A DNA stretch of 64,000 nucleotides. Source: Straminergon stramineum. Taxonomy: Eukaryota > Streptophyta > Bryopsida > Hypnales > Calliergonaceae. How positions within the stretch are numbered: the first letter of the stretch is position 1; the number at the start of each line of letters is the position of its first letter. Shown in pieces: positions 36,171-49,299 of the stretch. The notes beneath the pieces are model-generated. The model did not search any database and had not been told where the DNA came from. It saw only the letters and a list, made by a program, of their open reading frames with translations. The stretch covers positions 16,494,501-16,558,500 of the forward strand of contig OY987269.1 in NCBI GenBank assembly GCA_963920665.1, in the 5' to 3' direction. A program made the position numbers and the translations under genes.

Positions 36171-37113
36171 TTAACCCATAAAGGACCATTTGTTCCTTTG
36201 GAGGACAACTTGGATTTAGGGTAGGTACCTATGGTCTCAATTTCTCTCATGATTTTTTGAATTTTTTTTTAAAGATAGAAGAACTCATTATCTTCATTGG
36301 AATATAATTTTTATTTCCATTGAAGCCCAAGAACATAAGTTATGTTCAGAAATTAAAATGTTGTTCAAAATTGAGGAGACTAGGCAGTAAAAAAAATTTC
36401 CAAAAATTTGAATTTTGAATTTTGAATTTTTTTCCCCCTATATATTGAATTTTTGTCTATGTGGAAAGCTTTGATTCATTTCATTTGAATAAGTTATGTG
36501 AAAGTTATGGACAATCTTGTTTTGGGAGCAATTTAAGCATCTTCTTCAAAAAAATCACTTTTAGGATTCACTTTTGAATGCATTTTGTACAATTTTTCAA
36601 AAAAATTAATTCTATATGGTTTAATTTTCTTTCTAGAAAAATCTCACCTTTGGAATTAGTATACTTTAATTCCATCTTAGAGGTATTAATAATTTTAATT
36701 TTACTTCATTCGTTTACCTACTTGTACTGAATAGTTTTTTAAAGAATGAAAATTATGTTTATTTTTTCTCAAAGTTTTTTCCGAGACTCTCAACCCAAGT
36801 GCCCACTACAAAGATTCAAAGCTCAAAACTATTTAGTGCAAAAAAACTAAGTTGAGAAGGTTCAAAGTCAAATAATCTAATCCCACAATGTGTTGAAAAA
36901 CTTGATTTTTTCACTTTAAATGTAGATATCTTGTAATCCATGAGGTGAAAATTTTTGAATTTTTTTTCATACACTTTCAAACTAGTTGGTTATAAGATCC
37001 TATGGTTGGATATGATAAGAAAATAATTTTCAATTTTTTTTACTTTATGCAATAAAAATGACAATTCTGAGTGTTTTTTTGGTAAAAAAAGGCCATTGTC
37101 TTTTAGGGGTTAT
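36171..37113. mobile_element. TTAA-site element, subfamily A
   Basis: A 935-bp element (36175-37109) begins CCCATAAAGGACCATT and ends CTTTTAGGGG. TTAA precedes it and TTAT follows. The start shares GTAGGTACCTATRGTCTCAA with 53793-54718, showing the same subfamily. It is non-coding. Confidence 0.78.
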
Positions 37114-38174
37114 TGAATTCAATTTTTTTTCTTTTAAATATGATATGGAAATATTTCTATCATTTTATTTTTGATTCCATTTGATTGATGTTCAATGACT
37201 ATATCTTCAATTTAAAAATTCTCAAGTAATTGCCTAATTGCCAACAAAATATACCAAGTGCTATTCTAAAAAACTCTGTGCCAAAATGAATGAATGCCAT
37301 TGATAAACTTGTCATCTGCAAACAAAAGGCCAATAGGCTTCACAGTGCCATCTTTAGAGGCCTTTTGCATTTGTTGAGTACAAACCAGCAAGAAGCCACA
37401 TCACTAACATTAATTTTTAAACTGAGGTCAAGTAGCCATTTGTCTGAATTCCCCCCCTCAAAAAAAATTTGTCTTACATGATGCCTTGCGGCTCAGCCAA
37501 GATCCATATTTTGAAGTCAAAGCATTTACAATCAGTCAGAAAGAGAATATAATAGTCAGCTTACTTCAGCACTCAATAGGTCCCAAGCAGATTTTCATAC
37601 TGAAAGACAATGATTATTTATTTATGCACATATTTTCTTGCACTACTACTAATGCTTGAAAATTTGAACTAAATGGTAGAAAATATTTTTCTAGTAAAGG
37701 AAGAGAATTCAAACAAACATCCACTACAAGTTAGCTTGTAAATTCACAAGCTGGAATGGCACCTTTCATTTAGCCTTCCTCCAAGGTTAAGGCATCCTAA
37801 AGAGCCTCATTAATGTGTGTTTTTTTCTCTTTGGGTTTTTTTAATTGGTCACTTTATTTTAGAAATAAAAATTACCTTGTAGACACAAAATTCCTCCAAG
37901 GTGACTAAACAAATGTGGAAGAATGTATATCCAAGGATTGGATATCTCAAAAATTGAGTTAATAGCTTACAGCTATGTTAATATTTATGAAACCGAATCT
38001 ATATTGATAAAGAATATATAAGTGGCATTATTATTGACTATTTTTTGTTTATAAAAGCTTTAATCCTTGAAGGATACAAACACCAAAAGCTAGTCAATGA
38101 ATGACTTTGGAAGTGTGTACTAAACAAAGAATTATTATTTTTCATCTACTTTTTTTTAAGGCCTAAAAATTGAT
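37114..38174. other. AT-rich spacer with one TTAA-type terminus
   Basis: No gene was recognised. At about 38049 a TTAATCCTTGAAGG run resembles a TTAA-family end without a partner. Confidence 0.4.
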
Positions 38175-40830
38175 TAATCAAGTGGGAATCCTTCAGATGA
38201 TGGACGTGACGAAGTGCTCCACAAAGTGCTTGCACCTTCCCTCTTCAATTTGGATGAATCAATGGACAATGTACTAAATTTTGAAATGGAACAATTTGTT
38301 GAAAGGGAAGTATCAAAATATTTATGTGATTCAACTTTTAGTCTTGTCATATGGGTCAGAACAATAAAAAAAGGAGAAGGTCTCAGCAATACTGCTATAA
38401 ACAGATTGTTCATAGAGGTGTTATTGCATCCAAGTTTTAGAATGGAAGACTTCACAGTGAAATCAGCCTATGACATTGAAAAATACGAAAGAGCCTTCTA
38501 TTATGAAGTAGATGGGTGGAAAACACAAGACATTAATGGACTCGTTTTGCAATATCAAGATCTTATTATTGCATAAGAAACAATATTTTCATAACCAATG
38601 CTAGCCAAAAATTTCACAATAACACCTACAATTGAAGGATTTGATTTTGAATTAAGAAAATATTTGATACCTGTAAGAGCAAATTGATGGTGTTCAATAC
38701 AGGCATATAATTTCTGAATTATATTGTTTTTTGAAAATATGCTTTGTGAATATCATGGATAATTGTACATTAGTTCTTTGTGTATGGAATTATTTTAAAG
38801 AATTCTATATTGTAGATTCTTCTTGTTGCACTACTTTCATTATTTTATTTTTTATGATGCAAATGCAAATAATACATAATTTTATGTTTGGATGTGAATC
38901 AAGAACATGAAAGTGGCATTATAGTGCTATTGATTTTTTATAGTGATAAGACATCATTATCAAGTGATAGGAAAATAACTGGGTACCCAATTTATTTTTC
39001 TATAGTCAATGTAGCATGCAAAGATAGGTACTTTCTTGAAAGGCATTTATTATTAACAATTTTACCAAACTTTAAGGTTCAAGGGCTAACATCATTGGAG
39101 CATTTGCAAAGGTTTCTAGATTGTTTGTCACATGTATTGCAACCATTAAAAGATGCAAGTTACAAGTAAGATCACTTTCATGTTGTGCTTATACATTAGG
39201 TCTATTGACATGTACACAAGAAATGAAGCATATGAAACAATATGTTATAATGTAAGAGTACAATAATATATATTAAGAGAGCGTTAGTATTCAAATATAT
39301 AATTAATTTTTTCTTGTTTTTGCAATTGAGTAATATTGATTGATCCATTTGGAAATGAACACAAAGTTTTTCCAAGACTCTATACTTACGAATATAATTA
39401 TGAAGAATCTTATAAGGTATAAAATTTACTAAATGTAATTGTTGTAGTATGTGTTACTTTCTAAAGCAGGTAGGAAATATCTTATTATTCCATTAATTTC
39501 ACATAATTCAAATACATATTTGTATATAGAACTTGGACTTATAAATGTATATATAGGTGACTTGTACATTTGACACAAATAAATGTTAACATCCATGTAG
39601 CATGTGCATGTGTGAAGCAAATGCATTAGTGAATGTTAAAGATCAAATATTATATACTAAATCAAGTCTTCAATGAAAGTTATTTATAAAGAAATGATGG
39701 GATCTACCTCAAGAATAAGGTCGAGGCTCCCTAAAGAGTATTTTCATCATTCAGTATGAGTAAGTATGTATGTTAGAAAATAATAAATATGTTATATAAA
39801 TTATTTCTGTAATGAAACTATTTGAAATTCTTGTACAACTTATAAAATCTCTATGATGTAGTCCATCACATACAATTTTAGTACACATTGACTAGTGAGT
39901 TTGTTTATTTGCTATGTTGTATGAGTCACTTATGTGTTTTTCTTTTGGATTAACATGAAATAGTTGTATAAATATATTCATATTGTTTATTGAAGTTCTT
40001 TATCTCATTTTTCTAGGATTAATTGCATTTATTTAATGGCCATTCATTGAATGCATAGGTTGAATGATCCATTTACTATTGGATACATGAGGAAACTAAT
40101 AAAAGAATTTGATATTTGATTTGTTGGAGTGCGCACTATGGAATTTTGTAGGAGGAGACATTAAATTTGGCAATCCTTATTTTGCAATTAATGTTAATAT
40201 GTTACACTAAACAAACTTGGAAGTTTTCAAGACACTCATGAATATTATGCAAGATATTTCAATAGAACTTTCTTCCAATTAATTTGCAAAATTGAATAGA
40301 TGGCTTACAATTATCAAAGATTCAACATGTTTTTTTTTAAATTTGAGTACGAGGAAGTGATAGAGGCAGTTATTTTACATCAAATGCAAATTTTGTTGTA
40401 TTTGAGCATTGCTCAATCATGCAAGTGCTTTGAAATAAAAGCTCTATGACATTTGAGCCTATTAAATAATATATTTGGTGGTGATTTGTTCAATAGAAGT
40501 AGATATTAACTAAGTAATCTTGAAAATGTAACAATAGGTTAGGGTAGTTAATTTTTTTTAAAGAATGTTGACAACTTCATATGTTGTTGTTTGCTAAGAA
40601 GTAGATATTTATGAATTTCTAAATTAAATTTCTTGTCAAGTGATTGTCTTTTGTCTTTTGTGATTGTTGTCCAACTTCTTTATAGAAGCGGTTGTAAATT
40701 TTTTACACTAGTATGAATTAACTTACCGTACAAAAGAATATGACAAACATAAGTTGGCAACAATGGAAGGTTATATGCAGAGAGGTATGTATGTGTAGTT
40801 AGATTTTTGGAATCCGTATTCCAAACGCTA
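38175..40830 (+). pseudogene. Decayed transposase, Plavaka/KDZ-like
   Basis: Several blocks in order resemble the large transposases of the Plavaka or Kyakuja-Dileera-Zisupton type. They are 38180-38576 (GEGLSNTAINRLFIEVLLHP, then a W-containing segment), 38888-39169 (IIVLLIFYSDKTSLSS, GYPIYFSIVN, LPNF, VLQPLKDA), about 39343-39416 (IDPFGNEHKVFPRLYTYEY), about 40135-40330 (GGDIKFGNPYF, then MLH*TNL where an LHQ is expected) and about 40370-40790 (ANFVVFEHCSIMQV, RTKEYDKHKLATMEG). Stops and gaps separate the blocks and intron-like gaps are possible. Family assignment is from remembered motif patterns, not a search. Confidence 0.55.
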
Positions 40831-40849
40831 CCAAGTTCGAATACCAGGG

Positions 40850-42480
40850 AATGATCTATATAAAGTTAGTGTAGCGTGTTCAAATGTCACTATGTACTTA
40901 AGTTTTGAAGATAAGATAAAAATTCATTCTTATTCCCACTAAATACCCTAAGAAACACTCAACAGTCCATTATAAGATAAAAGACTCAGCATGCACGTCT
41001 CTGTCCTATCTAGTGTTCTAGGGCTTGTGACAATAGTTCTTGACAATAGTTCAGGGTGGACTGACTTGTGTATGGATGCAATGCAGGACTTAGACTTTAG
41101 TCCACTATAGTATTTTGAAACTAGTACAAATATACATCTGTAGTATTTCAAAAGAAATTAGAATTTAGGGTTTAGAAAGTCTTACAATGGGTTACCCTTC
41201 AGCAACTCTAGGGACAATATTGTCCAATACAGGGGTTAATCGATTCCTACAATTCCAAAATTCAAATTTACCACATACATATGCAATTTTCAATACAAAT
41301 TCTAATAATAATTATTACAAAGTAATTAATAGAATTTTAAATCTAGTTCCCAATTAGGGGTACGGCCCAAAGGGTTGTTTGAAAAATTTGGACCTTATTT
41401 TAATTCGTTATAGTCGTGGGCCAAAATAATCATTAAGACCCTGAAATTTTGATTTAATTGGCCGGTGGACCTAATACCGTGGTTAGAGGGCCTATATCCG
41501 TATGATACCCTGGCAATACCCCTCCGTGATACCCAGCTAGTCCCAAACCAGGTGTCTACCTGAAATTGGGTCCTTGATCGGAACCAACCCAAGTCCCAAC
41601 CATACCCCAAGCCCTCGTTTGGGGACCTCACCCTAACTTGTCACCTCAGTTCAAATCCCTAATTCGATTTTCACAGACTACAACGACTTGCATCTGTTGC
41701 GCTGCTTGCGATTTGAGATTTCTCGGTCGATTTGTCCAAATTTACTGAGTTAGTTTATAAATCTCACTCAGTATCACAATCTTGATTTCCACAATTTTTT
41801 CTGATAATGAATTAGTACAAACTTTTAAAATTTCGAGCTTTGCTGAAGGTCAAACTAGACGCGGCAACAATTACTCCGATTCAGTTTTGATTTGCAACTC
41901 ACAATTTCTCTAATTTGATCATGAATGAGTGATCGAGCAATGAATTACACATAACAAGCACAATTTGTATACAACGATTGAAAGAAACCGAGATTTGTAG
42001 CGACTGCGGCGCCCGTTGAGATTGCCTAATCCAGGGATTTGTTGATTCTTCACTCCAGCACCCACAGCGCAAATTTCACACAATTGCTTACAAAATTATG
42101 CACACGATTCCCTCACAACCAACACAATTTGAAATAGCACTTTTATTACACTAGCAAATAGCATTATCGAAACAGCATATCAACAGCGCAAGATCGGCGC
42201 AATGAGAGTTACACCGCATAGAAAAGAAAAACGAAAAAATGCAAGAGAGAAAAAATTGAGGAAAACAGCAGGGATTAATGCAAAAATCCAGGGGTGATCG
42301 GAGGGGTCGCAGCTTTCGCAATTGGTGCGACGCGCGCCTCCTGAAACCCTGAGTCTTCTTCTTTTCTTTAACTTTTGACTTTTTCTTTTACTAGCTTTTA
42401 CTTTTACTTTTTCTTTGTCTTTTTGCCCTTTTCTATTAGTTTGTAGCTACTCACTAAAATATCTTTTTACTTTTTGGACA
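40850..42480. repeat. Dispersed GC-richer repeat, copy 2
   Basis: Relative of 32990-34980 (shared ACAGTCCATTA, TATGGATGCA and CCTATAYCCGT-type runs). A telomere-like TTTAGGGTTTAG occurs near 41166. The minus-strand frame at 41395-41631 has no recognisable content. Confidence 0.5.
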
Positions 42481-43151
42481 CTTTAATTCACTTAGAAGCT
42501 ACTTTTACACTAAAATTCTAATATATATATAAATAATGTATATAATGTCACAAAAATTGAAAAAGTTCTATAAAAAAAGAAAAAGTTAGACTACAGTATG
42601 TGTATTGAAGTGGTAATTGGTAATTTTTTTCATCTTTGAAAGTAAAGAACTATAGTTATTTCAAGTTATAAAAAATTATAACATATTTTGTAAGATGGTG
42701 GATTCATTTAGAATCCATTTACAACAATGGCAAAAATCAAGCTTTAATTTGAATAAAGTACACAATATAAAGCATAATACGCATTCCATATGTTGATTCA
42801 GAGCACCAATTGAGTACAATTCAAACATATATGAGCATTTGCACATATCCTTGATAAAAACAAGATATTGAATAAGCAACAAAAAGAACTTTCTGGATCA
42901 TATTGTGAAGTACAATTGGAGTCTCTAAGCCCTATGAAAAAATGCATCAGAAAATGATGGATATTCATTTTTTACAGGAAAGAATGCAACATTATAGAGG
43001 ATGAAGAATTTACATTGTATTTTGACGAAACTGTATGTTTTCTTTGGTATTTTTTTAAAATGAAATATAAAATTTCTAATTTTGTAGTCTTATACTTGTA
43101 CAATTATTGCTCTTGTAGTCTTACACTTGCATAATTATTGCTCTTGTAGTT

Positions 43152-43409
43152 TTATACTTGCACAATTATTGCTCTTTTGATTCCCTCACGGATATAAAAT
43201 TTTCTAATTCCAACTTCTTTTACCAATTTCTCTTTTAACTTATCATTTTCTCTATGTAATTCATTAATAGTTTGAAAGGCTTCACTTAATTCTTCTCTAC
43301 ATAAATGTAAAGAACTCCATCCTATCTTATGAGTTTTAACAAGATTTTTAAAATCTTTGAGAAAAGTGTTAAAACTTTCCTCACTTTTTTCTAGGGACAT
43401 TACTTCCAA
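43152..43409 (-). CDS. Hypothetical coiled-coil ORF, 85 aa
   Basis: I do not recognise this frame. It is charged and helix-like (LHRENDKLKEKLVKEVG) with a likely coiled coil in its second half. Upstream on the minus strand (43410-43900) the composition is more balanced and could be a leader or an upstream exon. It could equally be a relic of a transposon-encoded protein. Confidence 0.3.
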   Translation of the reverse strand: MEVMSLEKSEESFNTFLKDFKNLVKTHKIGWSSLHLCREELSEAFQTINELHRENDKLKEKLVKEVGIRKFYIREGIKRAIIVQV

Positions 43410-44528
43410 AGAAGCTACAACTTCCTAACGTAAAAAAAATTGCACACTGCTCTCAAAACTACACACTACTCTTAGAACCGTAACAAACTAAAATCGCCTC
43501 TCTCTGACCAAAATTTTCAAATGCAATTCCATCAAATTCGTGGTTGGTCCTCCCTCAACTCGCTGTCGCACTACCATTGAATCCTCCCCTGAATTTCTCT
43601 CATTCCCGACTTGTTTGTTACACCACAATTAAGTCCTCCCTTGAATTGTTAGAGCACCGTGATTGAATCCTCTACATTGTTGCCTTCCATATCTGATTCA
43701 ATTGCATTCAATTCAGTGCAGATCTAAATCCAAATCAGACTGACAAACATCTTACAGAGCCTCCAATCTCCAAAATTCTCCAATGTTCGGAAGTTGTTGG
43801 TGCCTGGCAAAAGACTCTATATGCTACAAACTTAACCTTAGAGCACCAGAGGCGCTATTTCATGGTGCTTGGATAATTTGTATTGGCCTATTCAGGAAAA
43901 TACCCCTAATTATAGTAGTACTAAATCAGTATTGCCGCGATCTTTGCACTACTCAGTACTGAAAAGTAATTAAAAGTATACTCATGCAATAATGAAAATG
44001 ACATTGTAATTTCAGTATTGCATAAATTGAAACTATCGAAGAATTGATGATAAGATTGATATTGATGTTGAATTGCGTGTGTATCAATTGTCAAGAATAA
44101 TGCTAAATTTACATTGCAATTATACAATCAAACAGTATTAAATTTGTATTGAAGCAGTATTACAGAAATATACCAACAGTATTGATTTCATCGTTATTGG
44201 AATATCCAACAAAAAATTTGCTTTGCACGCTCATTTGTTGAAGTTGAATTTGTCCATAACATAAAAATTAGACTCATACTATGTCTTCTATAGTAGCCAC
44301 AACTAAATTAGATTTACAACTATTTTTTTGAAATAAAATAATTGTCAAATAATATTTTAATTGTCAAAGTTGTAACAAATGGCCCATTTTTATTTTTATT
44401 TTTAAAAAAAACATCTTCTTTAACGCTAATTAAAACATGAGACTATGGATTTTTCATGTATGTGGCACTTTTTTAGTTTTCCTCTTGAAAGAATTTTTTG
44501 TACCTCATTGTCTTACATTAGCTTCTTA
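43410..44528. other. Spacer, possible leader of the small minus-strand ORF
   Basis: The part to about 43900 is less AT-rich; the rest is AT-rich. No other gene was recognised. Confidence 0.3.
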
Positions 44529-45160
44529 TTAACTTCTAATGGACCAAGGCTTTTTCTGTGCCAAAAAACCACTCGGAATTGCCATTTCTGTAGCAAAGAA
44601 TAAAAAATTTGAAGAATATTATATTTAACTACAAGATCTTATACCTAAATAGTATAAGAATGTATGGAAAAAAATTTTAAAATATTTGACAGAGTATTTA
44701 CAAAATGTTTGCATTTAAAATGAAAAAGTTAATTTCTTCAAGACATTGTGGGATTAAATTTTTTGACTTTGAACATTTTTAACTTAAAATTTTTGCACTA
44801 TAGAGTTTTAAGGTTTAAATCTTCAAAGTAGAGAAATGTGTTGAGCTTTGGGAAAAAAAGAAAAATCCAAAAAAACTTAATTTTGTAGTCTTAAAATAAA
44901 TTGATAAGTAGAAGTATATACAAGATAGAAGGAAAATCTAAAATGTTAATATCTTTTAGATGGAATTAAAATGCACTAATTTCAAATGAGATTGTTCTAG
45001 CATATAAATTAAACCTTACAAAGAAAAAAATTGCAAAATTGCATTTAGAAATGAATCTAATAATGGTTTTTTCTTTTCACAAAGTTGCTATAACTGCCTC
45101 CCAAACAAAAAATGTCCATAACTTTCTGAAAACAATTTCAAATTAAATGAATTAATGGTT
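44529..45160 (-). mobile_element. TTAA-family element, inverted, truncated
   Basis: TTAA (44529-44532) is followed by CTTCTAATGGACCAAGGC, the reverse complement of a subfamily A right end. The interior matches the minus strand of 53793-54718 (a GGACATAACTTTCTGAAAAC-like block near its inner end). The other terminus is missing. Confidence 0.65.
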
Positions 45161-47279
45161 TCTAAATAGACCAAATAGGGTTTCGGGTTTTAGGTTTACT
45201 AGGGTATCCTCGATTTTTTGATATATTTTTTTTAGGCTAATATTTTGTCTACCCCCCCCCTCCATTTATAGGTATTACCTATCCAATGGTGGAAAATAGA
45301 ACCTAATGGGAATCATCAATTGTGAGATATAGCAAGTTTGACTTTTAAAGGGTGCGGTTTAGGGTTTAAGAATTACAAGAGTATTCCTAGGGGTCTCCGT
45401 TTTTAGGGTGTGTTTTTTATTTCACCTCTCGCCTCTAATTAGTAGACTTATAGTAAGAAGGTCCGATAACATGGCACATTCGGTATAAATGAGAACATTG
45501 GTTAATAAAGGGATATATACCGTGTAACTTTCTTTTTGATAATCTGTGTCAACTTCCGATAATTTGTGCGATTTAGAGTTTGTCTTGAACTCTTGATAGA
45601 TTTTTTGCCTTCTTTCCAATGGAATTGGTCTCAACTTTATATTCTTTGTCAATCAAAAGTTATGGCCCTTTTTAGGTCGCAGTTTTCATCGCTAGTAGCC
45701 AGTTTGGCGACGGATATCTCAAGCCATTTTGGCCCAATTTAACTAATTTTTGTGTGCATTTAGATCAGTATTTTCATCTTCTTTACAAAAGTAGTAGTCC
45801 CAAGGTCTAATTCCTTACCCATCAAATTACCATGACATCAACAAATGCGAGCTTTGTTCGTCACAACTTTTTAAAATGTACCTTCTATCATTTTTTTATC
45901 ATGAATTGTTCAATTAATATGAGCTTGTTGTACTTGTCTATTTGTTACCTTGGTTTTAGATAAAGAAAACCAAAATTCGTCTTTCATTAGTGTATGTACT
46001 ACTGTATTGTCTAGAGTTCAAAACTTGTTAGTTACATTTAGATGTCTTAGTTTGAGGAGAAATGTATGTATTTGTCCAACTCCAAATAGGTAGTCAAGTC
46101 AAAAAAAATTTAGAATTCCATTTTAAAGTTAATCGTTGACCTCAAACTATATTTTGTGATGCAATTAATTTGTTTACATGAGTTTAAGGTCATTTCTCTC
46201 TAGGAAGGTACGTATTTTGAAGTAGATAGTTTGTGGTGATTATTATACAGTGCTTTTTGGAGGGCATCAAGAAGTTGTGTTTGCATCGAAGAGCAATTAT
46301 TTGAGTTTTATTGGTTGTGTTTAGTGCTACAAACAACATGTTAATGACAATAAATCTTCATTGCATCATCTAATTAGAGTCATTCGGCTTTTAGGAAAAT
46401 ATGGGTCCTCAATGTGTGGATTGGATTTGTTGTTTGTTATTAGTTACTTAAAATCCATCCAATGTGATTTCATGTTGATCTGGATTTAGAATGTGGTGTT
46501 TTTGGTTTAGGGTCTAGGATTCAATGTATTTTTGTATAGTCCATTTCTTCTCATATTGTACCTGTCTTTGATCAAATTTGGTATTTAGGGTCCATGACTC
46601 CTTATTATTAAATTTGATATTTTTATTTTGTGACTCTTTCTTATTAAATTTGGTGTGATGTGTAGGGATTTTATAAAGATTTTATGGAGAATGGAGATAG
46701 AACTTGACATTGCAAATTACAACTTGGATCTTGGAGGTGGATGGTAGTAGTTACTAAGAATGTTTGACTACAATATTGTATTGATTTAGAGTATGTGAAG
46801 TTCTTAACAAGTTAATTTAATTTTTAGTAGTTGCTATAATTTTGAAAATGCTTGATTAAGTTATATAGTATTTAAGGTTTTCAATGGTTAGTACTAAGTG
46901 ATATTCAATAATACTTCTTCAAAATCATCCTTAATCTATTTATAATTATAATTAATTCTCATTTTAATTAGAATTTAAATTCTTGGATTAAGCTTGGTAA
47001 GTAAGAAATGTTAGCTACAATGAGTAGTGTAACATAGTAGTTCTTCATTTATATCATAAAGAAAGGCCCTTTACATTATGTATTGTGGACAAGTATTTAA
47101 GGTTTAGCTTAATTCATACATTTATATTTTACTTTTTCAATTACTATTACCTCTAAGTGAAAATATATTTAATATTTGAAAATGGATTTTTTATTTTGTA
47201 TAAATAAAATTAGGTGTATGGAATGTTAATTTACTAATATAGTTGTATTGTTTGTAACAAATGGGGAAAAAAGGACTTT
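45161..47279. other. AT-rich stretch without a recognisable gene
   Basis: The minus-strand frame at 45422-45652 (76 aa) has no recognisable motif. A C-run at about 45254 and GGTTTAGGGTTTAAG near 45355 stand out. Nothing else is supported. Confidence 0.35.
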
Positions 47280-48940
47280 ATGGAGATGGTTCAAAAAAAA
47301 AAAATCAAAGAAGAAGGGAATTCCGATGTTTTTGAAGATGATAATGTATGGGAATTAAAAGTCACAATAGAGGAGTCTTCTAATGGGTTAGATTGGTGTA
47401 AGGATTGCTGTATTGAAGTTCCTATTAACAAGAAGTTTTTACAAAAATATTACATTTGTAGCCGTCATGTGAACAATCAAACAATTCGGAGCTTGTTACT
47501 AGTGTTTGCCAAGTACGGGATGGGATGGATGATAGGACAAAAGAAGTTTTTTTGTGAACTTTGTGACGAAGAATGAGAAGCCAAATCAAAAACATTATTG
47601 AAACATATTGAGGAGCATGGGAAGTTGACAAAAGCTATATCAAATGGAGGTGAAGAGGATTTCACAGATGTTGGTTTAGTTATCAAGCTTTTTAAATCAA
47701 AACTATGGAAGGTTGATTTGAAATCTACCAAATGAATGTAGGTTTAAATAAGCAATTATTAGATTATTTAAGGTTGGATGGGCCTTTTATAATCCATGAG
47801 GATTCACCATTGGATCTTTATATTGCAAGTTTAAGAAATGAAGTGTTCTCAGAAGATGAGCTAACTTTGATTACCAAAGTAGCATCATATATGGAGTTTG
47901 AAGGTGATTCAGTGAATAGATCTGAAAAAAAAAAAGTTCTAATATGAAGGTGTTTGGGTTACGGTGGACGATGGGTGATATAGGATGGTAAAGAATTTGA
48001 CATTTTTTTGAAGTTTATTTTGAATTTAGGTTATGTTATGTTAAATTTTGAATTTTTGCTTTATTAGGTTGTTTTTCAATATTTGTTATGTTATATTGAA
48101 TTTGAACTATGTTAACCATGTTATTTTGAATTTTGAATCTTTATTATGGTAAATGAACTTTTAATATTTATTATATGATATTGGATTTTTTTATATATAT
48201 TTTTTTCTTCATTTTTATATTATTGTGTGTTAGTTTTGTAGGTATAAGCATAAAAACACATCTCTTTACAAACTTTCAGAGGAGTTTGCTACTTTCATTT
48301 CGGATCGGCTTGAATTATATTACCCTGCTGTTTTTTTCATTTGAAAAATATTTTAATTGTAGAAGGGTTTGGCAATGGAGGTGCAACGATTGGGAATTCT
48401 CCTTTTACATCCTTTGCATTGACAAAAAATTACAATTGTTGGCTCTACATTGATCAAGACGATTATGACCTTAGTTTCATTTTGTGGTTGCAACAAGGTT
48501 AGTTTTTGTTTTAGATTTTAATACTTTAATGTTGAACTTTTTATTTTAATGGAATTTATTAATATGAATTTGTTTTTATTTCAGATATTGTTGGGAGTAA
48601 AGAGGAGATATCACTTTTTGCCATGCCAGAGTTAAAGGCTTTTTTTATTCCAAGACATGGGGATGTTTTATGTTTTAGGGCATCCCATTTATACCATTGC
48701 ACCAGGGTTTTGAAGAAGAAAAACCACTTAGGTTTAGCTTTTTTCAAAAAGCTTCTTTATTCCGTCATTTGAGGAGGTTACTAGCTTTTTCCCAAGATGG
48801 AATAAGTATAGAATATATTATGAAGAAAGAAAAAACACCAGCTAAAACTATTGTAGAGAGGAAAGTTGATTGGGAAGTGAGAAAAAGTACATATAAAATA
48901 GAATTGGAAGAAGGAGAGGTTTCTTTGAGTGATTTCTAAA
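47280..48940 (+). pseudogene. Decayed C2H2-finger plus 2OG-Fe(II) oxygenase-like gene
   Basis: The first exon-like frame (from 47280) has a Cys-rich start (WCKDCC) and FFCELCDEE, an in-frame TGA at about 47574, then LLKHIEEHG, which together form a C-x2-C...H-x4-H finger. Candidate exons 48363-48497 and 48585-48772 join in phase and give GNSPFTSFALTKNYN, YIDQDDYDLSFILWLQQ, then IPRHGDVLCFRASHLYHCT and HLGLAFFKK. The spacing of an Asp-rich strand, a GDVL turn and a late His fits a double-stranded beta-helix oxygenase such as the TET/JBP-like enzymes carried by some fungal and algal transposons. The first metal His of the expected H-x-D is Tyr here (YID). A frame change near 48760 leads into 48697-48939. 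Function is inferred. Confidence 0.45.
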
Positions 48941-48962
48941 CTCTTGTGGTTTTATAAAAAAA

Positions 48963-48984
48963 ATTTATATATATATATATATAT
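48963..48984. repeat. (TA)n microsatellite
   Basis: About ten TA units directly after the oxygenase-like remnant. Confidence 0.8.
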
Positions 48985-49299
48985 GGTCATTATGGTCATG
49001 TCTTCTTTATAATACTAGTTTAGGCCTTTCATATTGGATGCATATCTTATTCACACACTATATTAGTTTTATTGAATTACTAAACATTTTCATTCATTTT
49101 AAAATTAGTTATCGAACTTCATGAATTTGTGTTTCTTTATTATATAAGAAAAAGAGTGAGAATTTTATATAAAGTATAAATTTGAAAAGATTGTTCTTTA
49201 TTTTTCTATTATCTCTTTATTTCCATATTCAGTATTGGTTATGTGATTGATTTCTAAGCTTTGGATTGCTAGGAACAAAATTATGCTTTAGATTATTGG

